This document shows positions 56,347-64,000 of a stretch of DNA of 64,000 nt, piece by piece (the first letter of the stretch is position 1; every line of letters starts with the position of its first letter). The translations under genes were made by a program, and so were the position numbers. Source of the stretch: Sphingomonas edaphi. GTDB taxonomy: Bacteria; Pseudomonadota; Alphaproteobacteria; Sphingomonadales; Sphingomonadaceae. The notes below the pieces were generated by a model. The model was not told the DNA's origin, searched no databases, and saw only the letters and a program-made list of their open reading frames with translations. The stretch is taken from NCBI RefSeq assembly GCF_003583725.1, contig NZ_QXTF01000001.1:124001-188000 (forward strand). Direction: 5' to 3'.

Positions 56347-57276
56347 ATGAACGCTCCGCTTCCCATTCCTCCCAAACAGCGCAAGCCCGACTGGATCAGG
56401 GTCAAGGCGCCCGTCAGCGAAGGCTACGCCGAAACTCGGCGCTTGATGCGCTCGCTGAATCTTGCAACGGTCTGCGAGGAAGCGGCCTGCCCAAACATTG
56501 GTGAGTGCTGGACGAAAAAGCACGCGACCGTAATGATTCTGGGCGACACCTGCACCCGCGCCTGCGCCTTCTGCAACGTGAAGACAGGCATGCCTCGCGC
56601 GGTTGATCCGCTGGAGCCTGAGCATGTCGCCATCGCGGCGGCTAAGCTGGGGCTGGAGCATATCGTCATCACCTCGGTCGATCGCGACGACCTGCCGGAC
56701 GGCGGTGCATCGCAGTTCGTGAAGGTGATCGAGGCGCTGCGTCGCGAGACACCGGATACCACGATCGAGATTCTGACCCCGGATTTCCGCAACAAGCATG
56801 AGGCAGCGGTAGAGGCGATCGTTGCCGCGCGCCCGGACGTCTACAACCACAACCTCGAAACCGTTCCGAGGCTCTACCCCACCATCCGGCCTGGCGCTCG
56901 CTACTATGCTTCACTTCGCCTGCTCGAGCAGGTGAAAAAGCTCGATCCATCGATCTTCACTAAGTCGGGCATTATGGTCGGCCTGGGCGAGCAGCGGCTC
57001 GAAGTGCACCAGGTCATGGACGACATGCGCTCCGCCGGAATCGATTTCCTGACGATGGGCCAATATCTCCAGCCGACGCCGCGCCATGCGAATGTCGAAG
57101 AGTTCGTCACCCCGGATGCATTCAAGGCGTATGCCTCGATCGCTCGCGCCAAAGGCTTTCTGCTGGTCGCCGCGTCGCCGCTGACCCGCTCGAGCTATCA
57201 TGCCGGCGACGATTTCCGGAAGATGCAGGAAGCGCGGTCCGCGCAATTGGCCCGGGCAGGGGGCGTGACTGCCTGA
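56347..57276 (+). CDS. lipA: Lipoyl synthase
   Basis: Radical SAM enzyme inserting two sulfurs into octanoyl groups on lipoyl domains. The 309-aa product starts at ATG 56347. The auxiliary cluster Cys lie in [13 protein letters not shown] and the radical SAM Cys in [13 protein letters not shown]. The C-terminal [10 protein letters not shown] carries the conserved serine ligand. Targets include the lipoyl domain of PdhB (15070). The stop overlaps the next gene (TGATG). Confidence 0.97.
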   Translation: MNAPLPIPPKQRKPDWIRVKAPVSEGYAETRRLMRSLNLATVCEEAACPNIGECWTKKHATVMILGDTCTRACAFCNVKTGMPRAVDPLEPEHVAIAAAKLGLEHIVITSVDRDDLPDGGASQFVKVIEALRRETPDTTIEILTPDFRNKHEAAVEAIVAARPDVYNHNLETVPRLYPTIRPGARYYASLRLLEQVKKLDPSIFTKSGIMVGLGEQRLEVHQVMDDMRSAGIDFLTMGQYLQPTPRHANVEEFVTPDAFKAYASIARAKGFLLVAASPLTRSSYHAGDDFRKMQEARSAQLARAGGVTA

Positions 57277-57737
57277 TGCCAAGGCATAGCGAAACCAAGC
57301 ATCTTCCCTATACACCCGAGCAGCTCTTCGACCTCGTCGCCGATGTAGCGCGCTATGACGAGTTCCTGCCTTGGGTGTCCGCCGTCCGCATTCGGTCGTC
57401 CAGCGACACAGAAATCGTTGCGGACCTGATCGTCGGCTTCAATGCCTTCAAGGAACGGTTCACCAGCCGCGTTACCAAGGAACGGCCCAACCATATTGTT
57501 GTCGACTATGTCGAAGGCCCGCTCAAATATTTAAAGAACGAGTGGCGCTTTGATCCCTCGGCAGACGGCGGGACCGACGTCTATTTCTCGGTCGATTTCG
57601 CGTTCAAGTCCCGGATATTCGAGACACTTGCCGGCCAGATGTTCGATCGCGCCCTGCGGCGCATGACCGGCGCGTTCGAACAGCGCGCGGCCGCGCTTTA
57701 CGGCAACAGCAGTTCCAGCGCGCAAAGCGCCGCCTGA
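57276..57737 (+). CDS. COQ10/RatA-type START-domain protein
   Basis: A 153-aa polyketide-cyclase/START fold protein. Family segments are YTPEQLFDLVADVARYDEFL, PWVSAVRI and GPLKYLKNEWRF. Members act as ubiquinone-binding chaperones (COQ10); E. coli RatA was described as a toxin. In alphaproteobacteria with ubiquinone respiration the COQ10 role is more likely. Co-translated with lipA. Its 3' end overlaps the convergent cinA-like gene by 40 bp. Confidence 0.88.
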   Translation: MPRHSETKHLPYTPEQLFDLVADVARYDEFLPWVSAVRIRSSSDTEIVADLIVGFNAFKERFTSRVTKERPNHIVVDYVEGPLKYLKNEWRFDPSADGGTDVYFSVDFAFKSRIFETLAGQMFDRALRRMTGAFEQRAAALYGNSSSSAQSAA

Positions 57738-58204
57738 CGCCGCACGCCCGATCGGCCGCCGGTGGCATCGAATAGCTTTTGGTCGGCAACGACCTGGTCC
57801 GCCCCGGCACCCTTCTCCGCCCGCGCAAACACGACGGTACCGACGGGCTTTTGTTCAGTCCCTCCGTCCGGACCCGCAATGCCGGTCACAGCGACGGCAA
57901 CATCCGCACCAGAGGCTTCAAGGGCGCCCTGCGCCATAGCCCATGCCGTCGCGACGCTGACCGGGCCGAATGTCTCGACCACGTCCAGACAGACGTTGAG
58001 TTCTGCCATCTTGGCGTCATTGGAATAGGTGACGTAACCCGCTTCGAATACGTCGGAGGAACCCGGGATCTCGGTGATGGCTGCGCTGACCAACCCTCCG
58101 GTGCAGCTTTCCGCGACGGCGATCCGCCGGCCGGCCTTGCGGTTTGCTTCCACGACTTCCCGAGCCTTGTTGACCATATCCTCGGGCAGGATGAAGTCGT
58201 TCAT
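57698..58204 (-). CDS. CinA C-terminal domain protein (nicotinamide-nucleotide amidase type)
   Basis: A 168-aa protein from ATG 58204. Motifs VAESCTGGLVSAAITEIPGS and VAVTGIAGPDGGTEQKPVGT are those of PncC/CinA C-terminal amidohydrolases, which deamidate NMN in NAD recycling. There is no N-terminal competence-type domain, so it is the stand-alone form. The start overlaps the ispDF stop by 4 bp. The 3' end overlaps the convergent COQ10-like gene by 40 bp. Confidence 0.92.
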   Translation of the reverse strand: MNDFILPEDMVNKAREVVEANRKAGRRIAVAESCTGGLVSAAITEIPGSSDVFEAGYVTYSNDAKMAELNVCLDVVETFGPVSVATAWAMAQGALEASGADVAVAVTGIAGPDGGTEQKPVGTVVFARAEKGAGADQVVADQKLFDATGGRSGVRRQAALCALELLLP

Positions 58205-59343
58205 TGCTGACGTTCCATTCTGATTGTGGCGACCGCTTGTGCGGCCATACCTTCGCCGCGGCCGGCAAAACCGAGCTTTTCCGTCGTTGTCGCCTTTACG
58301 CTGACGCATGACAGGGAGATGTCGAGAATCTCCGCGATTCTGGAACGCATCACCTCGCGGTAAGGGTTCACCTTCGGTGCCTCGCAAATAATGGTGCAGT
58401 CGACACAGTCGATGATCCCGCCCTCGCGTCTGACCAAATCAGCCGCGTGTGCCAGGAATACCTCGCTCGCAGCGCCTTTCCATTGCGGATCGGATGGAGG
58501 AAAATGTGCCCCGATATCGCCAAGCGCCGCTGCGCCCAACAGGGCGTCAGTGATGGAATGAAGCGCGACGTCAGCATCACTGTGGCCCGCCAGGCCCTTG
58601 TCATGCGGAACCTCAATCCCGCCCAGCATGATCGGTCCTGGCCCGGCAAAAGCATGCACGTCGAAGCCCATTCCCGTCCGGCTGATCATCCTTGCCTCCT
58701 GAAAGAATTCGGCTCGCGCCCAGTCGGCAGCAGTCGTGAGCTTGTCGAGCATGACGTCACCTTCAACCGCAACAACGTCTATGCCCGACGCACGGGCGAC
58801 CGTGGCCTCATCCGTCGGTGCTTCGCCGGCCCAGCTCGCATACGCTCGGCGAAGCGCATCAAGGCGAAAGGCCTGCGGCGTCTGGACCCGTACGGCGTTC
58901 CTGCGGTCGATGGCTTCGCCCAGCTTGCCGTCCGATCGGGCCAGCGTATCCGCGACAGCAAGCACCGGGACAGCCGCATCATGCCCGGCAAACGCATCGA
59001 GCAACCGATCGATCACGTCGGGCGGGCAGAAAGGGCGGGCAGCGTCATGAACGAGGATGACGTCACCCTCGACAGCGGTCAGGCCGGCGCAAACGCTGTC
59101 GCTACGTTCGACTCCGCCGACGATCAATTCGCCAACTTCTCGCTGACCCAAGGCTTCGCGAGCCAAGGCTTCCTGGCCTTTGCCAATGACGACGCGAACC
59201 TGGTTCACTCTTGGGTGGGACGCCAGCGCGTCGACCGCATGGGCCAGTACCGACTTGGCGCCAATCCGTTGAAATTGTTTGGGGACGTCGCCTCCCAGCC
59301 GGCTTCCCGAGCCGGCAGCGACAATCAGTGCCGTGACGATCAT
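58201..59343 (-). CDS. ispDF: Bifunctional IspD/IspF (MEP cytidylyltransferase and cyclodiphosphate synthase)
   Basis: A 380-aa fusion of two MEP-pathway enzymes. IspD (about 1-215) has LIVAAGSGSRLGGDVPKQF and LVHDAARPFCPP. IspF (about 222-380) has GMGFDVHAF, HSDADVALHSITDALLGA and the metal-binding DxH. The intervening IspE is encoded separately at 36575. The DF fusion is common in alphaproteobacteria. Divergent from dusB with a 50-bp gap. Confidence 0.97.
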   Translation of the reverse strand: MIVTALIVAAGSGSRLGGDVPKQFQRIGAKSVLAHAVDALASHPRVNQVRVVIGKGQEALAREALGQREVGELIVGGVERSDSVCAGLTAVEGDVILVHDAARPFCPPDVIDRLLDAFAGHDAAVPVLAVADTLARSDGKLGEAIDRRNAVRVQTPQAFRLDALRRAYASWAGEAPTDEATVARASGIDVVAVEGDVMLDKLTTAADWARAEFFQEARMISRTGMGFDVHAFAGPGPIMLGGIEVPHDKGLAGHSDADVALHSITDALLGAAALGDIGAHFPPSDPQWKGAASEVFLAHAADLVRREGGIIDCVDCTIICEAPKVNPYREVMRSRIAEILDISLSCVSVKATTTEKLGFAGRGEGMAAQAVATIRMERQQ

Positions 59344-59393
59344 GGCGCGCGCCTTGCCCGCTCAATGGCCTTCATGTAAAGGCGCGCCTTCCC

Positions 59394-60392
59394 ATGAGCC
59401 TGACGAAGCCCATCTCGGTCGGACCCGTGACCATCGACGCGCCTGTCATTCTGGCGCCGATGACGGGCGTCACCGACCTGCCGTTCCGAAAGATCGTCAA
59501 GCGCTTCGGCGCCGGCCTGACGGTTAGCGAAATGATCGCCAGCCAGGCGATGATCCGCGAAACGCGCCAGTCGCTCCAAAAGGCGGCTTGGGACCCGAGC
59601 GAGGAGCCGGTTTCCCTTCAACTCGCAGGCTGCGCGCCCATCGAAATGGCGGAAGCGGCGAAGCTCAACGAGCAGCGCGGCGCGGCGATTATCGACATCA
59701 ACATGGGTTGCCCGGTCAAGAAGGTGGTCAACGGCGATGCCGGTTCTGCCTTGATGCGCGACCTGCCACTTGCGGCGTCAATTATCGAAGCAACGGTCAA
59801 GGCCGTCAAAGTCCCGGTAACGTTGAAAATGCGCATGGGCTGGTGCCACGACAGCCTAAACGCACCCGAGTTGGCCCGGATTGCCCAAGACCTTGGTATC
59901 CAGATGATCACGATCCACGGACGCACGCGCAACCAGATGTACAAGGGATCGGCTGACTGGATCTTTGTGCGCCGCGTAAAGGACGCGACGCGGCTGCCCG
60001 TCATCGTCAACGGCGACATCTGCAGCCGAGAAGACGCGCGCACCGCCCTCGAACAGTCGGGCGCGGACGGGGTAATGATCGGCCGCGGTACCTACGGTAA
60101 GCCTTGGCTGCTCGGACAGGTGATGGCCGACCTATCGGGCGACGGCGACAAGCCGGACCCGACGCTCGACGAACAGCTGGCAATCATCCTCGAGCAGTAT
60201 GACGCGATGCAGTCGCTCTACGGTCGCCAGACCGGCGTCAACTTGGCGCGCAAGCATATCGGCTGGTACACAAAGGGCCTCACCGGCTCTGCGGAATTTC
60301 GCAATCGGGTGAACACCCAGGACGATCCCGCCGTGGTCATCGGCATGCTGCGCGAATTCTATTTGCCGTGGCTCGAGAAGGCGGCGGCCTAA
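59394..60392 (+). CDS. dusB: tRNA-dihydrouridine synthase DusB (NifR3)
   Basis: FMN-dependent reductase making dihydrouridine in the tRNA D-loop. The 332-aa TIM-barrel protein has VILAPMTGVTDLPFRKIV, the catalytic Cys in NMGCPVKKVVNGDAGSALM, MRMGWCHDS and IHGRTRNQMYKGSADW. It lies upstream of ntrY, as nifR3 does in other alphaproteobacteria, but ntrB and ntrC are missing between them. Confidence 0.96.
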   Translation: MSLTKPISVGPVTIDAPVILAPMTGVTDLPFRKIVKRFGAGLTVSEMIASQAMIRETRQSLQKAAWDPSEEPVSLQLAGCAPIEMAEAAKLNEQRGAAIIDINMGCPVKKVVNGDAGSALMRDLPLAASIIEATVKAVKVPVTLKMRMGWCHDSLNAPELARIAQDLGIQMITIHGRTRNQMYKGSADWIFVRRVKDATRLPVIVNGDICSREDARTALEQSGADGVMIGRGTYGKPWLLGQVMADLSGDGDKPDPTLDEQLAIILEQYDAMQSLYGRQTGVNLARKHIGWYTKGLTGSAEFRNRVNTQDDPAVVIGMLREFYLPWLEKAAA

Positions 60393-60444
60393 TCCCACAA
60401 ACTGTGTTTTTTATGCAACGCGTCCATGCTACGCCCGGCGTTAG

Positions 60445-62718
60445 ATGGACGCACAAGTGGCCGATTCCGGGTTGATTGACGGGCGCGCAGCCAATTGGTT
60501 CGCGCGGGAGAAGGCCAGCGGGCGCATTTACAACTGGGCGACCATTGCCGTTGGCATCCTGCTCGCGGGAACGCTTGCGCTCAGCTATGTAGTCCTGACT
60601 CGCGAAGCAGCGCCCGGCGTCATGCTGTCGCCGCCGCAAATTGCATTGCTGCTCGTTGCAAACCTCATTCCGTCGATCGCTCTCATGGTCCTCCTGTCGC
60701 GCAAAATCGCGAACGCACGGGCCGCCAACCGCGCCATTGGAACGGGCCAACTGCACACTCGGCTGGTCGCTCTTTTCTCGGTCATCGCCGCCGTCCCGAC
60801 CGTAATCGTCTCGATTTTCGCCGCGCTGTTGCTGCAATCAGGCCTTGAGTTCTGGTTCTCCGACCGGGCGCGCGGAATGCTGGAAAACACGGTCGCGCTT
60901 GCCCAGTCTGCTTACGATAGTGAAGTGAACCGGGTCGGCGCCGAGGGCGTCACAATGGTAGAGGATTTCTACAAAGTCCTTGGCCCGAAGCCTTTGGAGA
61001 ACCCGCGCTTCAGAGAATTTCTGGCTTACCAGACCTACCAGCGCAGCCTCAACGAAGCTGCTGTAATTTCTATCGATGCCAGTGGACAACTCAACGTCGT
61101 TCACGAGATCAACTATTACGAGGGCCTGATCGACCCATCGCGGGTGGCTCAGGCGCTCACTCAACTCAAAGGCAAGACACAGGCGGCCGAGGTGCTCACA
61201 CGCGGTCGGATTGCGGTACTTGCGCCTGTCGGCAATGAGCCAGGAACCTACCTGTTCGTAGCGCGCCAGGTCAGTGACGACTTCCGCCAGCAGATCGAGC
61301 GGGCGAATGGCGTGCTGACTGACTATCGCACCCTGCTGGAACGGAGCCGCACCAACCAACTCCAGTTCAATGCCGCTTTGCTGGCTGGTGCACTCGTCAT
61401 CGTCGCCCTGTCCATCTTTGCAGCTCTGAAGCTTGCAGATCGATTGCTGCGGCCCGTCGAGGAGCTCGTTGATGCCACTGGCCGCGTCGAGGAAGGCGAT
61501 CTTACCGCGCGCGTAGCCGTCGGACGGCCGACCGACGAAATCGCCATGTTGGGCACGGCCTTCAACCGGATGACCGGCAGGCTTGAAGAGCAGACTGGCG
61601 CCTTGATGGCCGCCAACCAGCAACTCGACACCCGCCGCGCCTTCATCGAAGCGGTGCTTTCCAGCGTGACGGCGGGCGTGATCGCCGTCGACGGGGAGGG
61701 GATCGTCCAGTTGACCAATCGGTCAGCCGAGACGCTCCTTCAGCATGGCGAGGAAGGTATCGAAGGCAAGGACGTGCGTACCGTTTCACCGGAGTTGGAC
61801 GAATTTCTTTCCGGCGAAGCGCGGGAAGCGACGGTTCTCATCCATTCGGTTGAAGGCCAACGGACGCTCGCTGTGAAGCGGATGCGGTACGCCGACGGCT
61901 CGGTGCTGACGTTTGACGACATCACCGAACAGTTGAGCGACCAGCGTCGCGCGGCCTGGTCGGATATTGCCCGCCGCATTGCTCACGAAATCAAGAACCC
62001 GCTGACGCCAATCCAATTAGCCGCCGAACGGCTCCAGCGCCGCTACGGTAGCGAGATCGGCTCGGATCCCGAGACCTTCTCACGGCTGACCGACACGATC
62101 GTTCGGCAGGTGGGCGACCTACGGCGCATGGTCGATGAGTTCTCAAACTTCGCGAGGATGCCCAAGCCTGTTTTCCGTCAGGAGAATGTGCACGACATCG
62201 CCCGCGCGGCGCTCTTCCTGCATGAAGTTGCTCATCCAGGCATTTCTTTCTCACTAGACCCGGCAACCGGCCCAATTCCACTGGTTTGCGATCGCAGACA
62301 GTTGGGCCAGGCCTTGACCAATGTCGTCAAGAATGCGGTCGAAGCTATCGAAGCCCGACGCAAGTCCGGAGATGGTAATCCTGACGGGGATCGGATTGAT
62401 CTCGCGATCAGCCGCGACGACGAGCAGCTGGTGCTCGACATCACTGACACCGGCATTGGCCTGCCGCAGGACCGAGAGCGGCTGACCGAGCCGTATATGA
62501 CGACGCGCGTTCGCGGAACCGGGCTGGGCCTCGCAATCGTTAAGAAGATCGTCGAAGAACATCTCGGCGAAATAGCGTTTCTCGACCGGCCCGGGGGAGG
62601 AACGAGAGTGCGGATTGCCTTCGATGCCGACCGATTGGCGGCATTGGAAACTGAAGGCCCTGCGGCGCTCCGCACCAAGGGTGACGACGACGAATATGAT
62701 GAGGAGGAGCCAAGCTAA
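60445..62718 (+). CDS. ntrY: Sensor histidine kinase NtrY
   Basis: A 757-aa membrane kinase of the NtrYX nitrogen/redox two-component system. N-terminal transmembrane segments are visible (ATIAVGILLAGTLALSYVVL and the following helices), with another at about 310-330. HAMP follows (RLLRPVEELVDATGRVEEGD), then a PAS domain (about 400-490). The H-box is AHEIKNPLTPIQ, the N-box is NVVKNAVEAIEARR, and the G-boxes are DITDTGIGLPQD and GTGLGLAIVKKI. The kinase domain looks intact. The stop overlaps ntrX (TAATG). Confidence 0.95.
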   Translation: MDAQVADSGLIDGRAANWFAREKASGRIYNWATIAVGILLAGTLALSYVVLTREAAPGVMLSPPQIALLLVANLIPSIALMVLLSRKIANARAANRAIGTGQLHTRLVALFSVIAAVPTVIVSIFAALLLQSGLEFWFSDRARGMLENTVALAQSAYDSEVNRVGAEGVTMVEDFYKVLGPKPLENPRFREFLAYQTYQRSLNEAAVISIDASGQLNVVHEINYYEGLIDPSRVAQALTQLKGKTQAAEVLTRGRIAVLAPVGNEPGTYLFVARQVSDDFRQQIERANGVLTDYRTLLERSRTNQLQFNAALLAGALVIVALSIFAALKLADRLLRPVEELVDATGRVEEGDLTARVAVGRPTDEIAMLGTAFNRMTGRLEEQTGALMAANQQLDTRRAFIEAVLSSVTAGVIAVDGEGIVQLTNRSAETLLQHGEEGIEGKDVRTVSPELDEFLSGEAREATVLIHSVEGQRTLAVKRMRYADGSVLTFDDITEQLSDQRRAAWSDIARRIAHEIKNPLTPIQLAAERLQRRYGSEIGSDPETFSRLTDTIVRQVGDLRRMVDEFSNFARMPKPVFRQENVHDIARAALFLHEVAHPGISFSLDPATGPIPLVCDRRQLGQALTNVVKNAVEAIEARRKSGDGNPDGDRIDLAISRDDEQLVLDITDTGIGLPQDRERLTEPYMTTRVRGTGLGLAIVKKIVEEHLGEIAFLDRPGGGTRVRIAFDADRLAALETEGPAALRTKGDDDEYDEEEPS

Positions 62719-64000
62719 TGGCGCTCGAAGTGCTGGTAGTGGACGATGAAGCCGACATTCGGGAGCTCGTTGCAGGCGTCCTAGAAGATGAGGGCTACGC
62801 GGTCCGCTCAGCTGCAGATAGCACCAGCGCGCTTGATGCGATCGATGACCGGCGGCCCAGCCTAGTCCTGCTCGATGTCTGGCTTCAGGGCTCAAAGCTC
62901 GACGGGCTGCAACTGCTTGAACAGATCAAGGGTCGCGACCCGACACTGCCGGTGCTGATGATCAGCGGCCACGGAAATCTAGACACCGCCGTTGCCGCTA
63001 TCCGAGAGGGAGCCGTCGATTTCATTGAGAAGCCGTTCAAGGCAGACAGGCTGCTGCACCTGGTCGGGCGGGCAACCGAAACCGACCGGCTGCGCCGGGA
63101 AAATGCCAACCTTCGAATGCAGGTCGGCCCGGACGATCAGCTCGATGGCACGTCGGTTGCGATCAATACGGTCCGGGCGACCCTCAAACGCGTCGCCCCG
63201 ACGGGCAGCCGCGTAATGATCACCGGACCCGCGGGCGTCGGCAAGGAAATCGCTGCCCGGATGATCCATAACTGGAGTCCGCGGTCGGCAGCGCCGTTCA
63301 TCGTGCTCTCTGCCGCAATGATGACTCCGGAGCGGGTGGAAGAGGAGCTGTTCGGGATCGAACAGAACGGCGTTTCACGACCGGGGCTGCTGGAACAAGC
63401 CCACGGCGGAACGCTGTTCCTCGATGAAATCGCGGACATGCCGGCGACGACGCAAGCCAAGATCCTGCGGGTACTGACCGATCAAAGTTACACTCGCGTC
63501 GGCGGCCAAAGACCTGTGAAGGTTGATGTCCGCGTGCTGTCCGCAACATCCCGGAACTTAGCGGACGAAATCAGCGAGGGGCGGTTCCGCGAAGACCTAT
63601 ACTACCGGCTGAACGTCGTCCCCGTGCGAATTCCCCCGCTGCGCGAGCGCCGTGAGGACATTCCAGAGCTGGTCAACCACTTCCTGGCTCGCTTCGCTGC
63701 CGAACGGCGCATCCAGACACCGGAGCTCTCAAAGGATGCGATGGCCGCGTTGCAGGCGCATGATTGGCCGGGGAATGTCCGCCAGCTCCGGAATATTATC
63801 GAGCGCACCCTAATCCTCACGCCCGGGGATCGCGTTGGATGCATCGAGGTCGATCTACTGCCGCAAGAGATCATCGATTCACAAGGCTCTGCGGGCCTCG
63901 GGGGTGCATCGATGGCGATTATGGGCTCGCCTTTACGGGAAGCACGGGAGAGTTTCGAGCGGGAGTATCTGAAAATCCAGATCCGCCGCTTTTCCGGCAA
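62718..64000 (+). CDS. ntrX: Response regulator NtrX (partial, 3' end outside window)
   Basis: At least 427 codons. A receiver domain has the phosphorylated Asp in PSLVLLDVWLQGSKLDG and the Lys in FIEKPFKADR. The AAA+ domain has Walker A TGPAGVGKEIAARM and Walker B GGTLFLDEIADM. The GAFTGA loop that contacts sigma-54 is absent: ELFGIEQNGVSRPGLLEQAH runs straight across the position. So it is unlikely to activate sigma-54 promoters. The C-terminal Fis-type DNA-binding domain lies beyond the edge. Confidence 0.95.
   Translation, partial: MALEVLVVDDEADIRELVAGVLEDEGYAVRSAADSTSALDAIDDRRPSLVLLDVWLQGSKLDGLQLLEQIKGRDPTLPVLMISGHGNLDTAVAAIREGAVDFIEKPFKADRLLHLVGRATETDRLRRENANLRMQVGPDDQLDGTSVAINTVRATLKRVAPTGSRVMITGPAGVGKEIAARMIHNWSPRSAAPFIVLSAAMMTPERVEEELFGIEQNGVSRPGLLEQAHGGTLFLDEIADMPATTQAKILRVLTDQSYTRVGGQRPVKVDVRVLSATSRNLADEISEGRFREDLYYRLNVVPVRIPPLRERREDIPELVNHFLARFAAERRIQTPELSKDAMAALQAHDWPGNVRQLRNIIERTLILTPGDRVGCIEVDLLPQEIIDSQGSAGLGGASMAIMGSPLREARESFEREYLKIQIRRFSG

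Noticed and set aside
57276-57737. RatA toxin of a toxin-antitoxin pair
   Set aside because: No antitoxin gene is adjacent. Co-translation with lipA and the COQ10-like sequence favour a ubiquinone-related role.

Overview
The window looks like one continuous stretch of chromosome from an alphaproteobacterium, most likely in the Sphingomonadales (Sphingomonas/Sphingomicrobium type). The grounds are the high GC content, gene sets and orders such as yqeY-dnaG-rpoD, ispDF|dusB-ntrYX and ffs-dnaX-ybaB, and a decarboxylase plus deoxyhypusine-synthase-like pair that fits sym-homospermidine production, a polyamine typical of Sphingomonas. The genus is inferred. About 60 protein genes, two tRNAs and the SRP RNA are supported. 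Almost everything is housekeeping, with one small foreign segment.

Layout. 1-3995 (-): yqeY-dnaG-rpoD, with rpoD cut by the left edge. 4144-10110 (+): carA, a small lipoprotein gene, carB, greA and a rhomboid protease. 10107-12104 (-): DUF4170 and a four-gene set of membrane or amphipathic stress-type proteins. 12247-17074 (+): eno, an FtsB-like gene, pdhA, pdhB and a squalene-synthase-fold gene. 17170-20546: trmFO interrupted by a roughly 2.04 kb insertion. 20581-24311: DUF488, a host-attachment-family gene and gyrA. 24636-27606 (+): an exported TPR protein and a degenerate histidine kinase. 27613-27839 (-): tRNA-Ile2(CAU) and tRNA-Pro(UGG). 27881-33200 (-): a lipoprotein, an M28 peptidase, a radical SAM protein, a lytic transglycosylase and a UDG-like gene. 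33296-39892 (+): ETF-QO, a TPR protein, ispE, nnr and an RNA methyltransferase. 39896-42784 (-): MAPEG and the polyamine pair. 42976-49818 (+, with small - genes): dehydratase, two cysteine desulfurases, ferredoxin, ffs, dnaX, ybaB. 49914-57737: acyl-CoA ligase, ettA, stress genes, a NYN-domain gene, carbonic anhydrase, lipA and ratA/coq10. 57698-64000: cinA-like, ispDF, dusB, ntrY and a partial ntrX.

The most notable find is the insertion in trmFO. The intact gene (17170-18501) has a compositionally different first ~55 codons. A second, GC-rich trmFO 5' end, cut off at the same codon, lies at 20370-20546 next to what must be the original upstream neighbour. Both junctions share an 11-bp core inside codons for a conserved Cys-Ser-Asn-Ser-Phe motif. 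The ends carry near-identical 23-nt double-box repeats like integrase arm sites. This is the signature of a site-specific element that enters the 5' end of a gene and supplies a replacement, as SXT-type elements do at prfC. No recombinase gene is present. The cargo is an overlapping two-gene unit, one member DUF1828-like, plus one small convergent gene.

A second notable find is the leader of the ornithine-type decarboxylase gene (42784). An 11-bp hairpin covers its Shine-Dalgarno sequence, and a 9-codon upstream ORF starts in the loop and runs through the 3' arm. This is a candidate translational switch for polyamine synthesis.

Functional links: ispE and ispDF belong to the MEP isoprenoid pathway; lipA makes the cofactor carried by the lipoyl domain of PdhB; the desulfurases and ferredoxin can feed Fe-S enzymes such as LipA, ETF-QO and the RNA methyltransferase; and the acyl-CoA ligase and ETF-QO serve fatty-acid oxidation.
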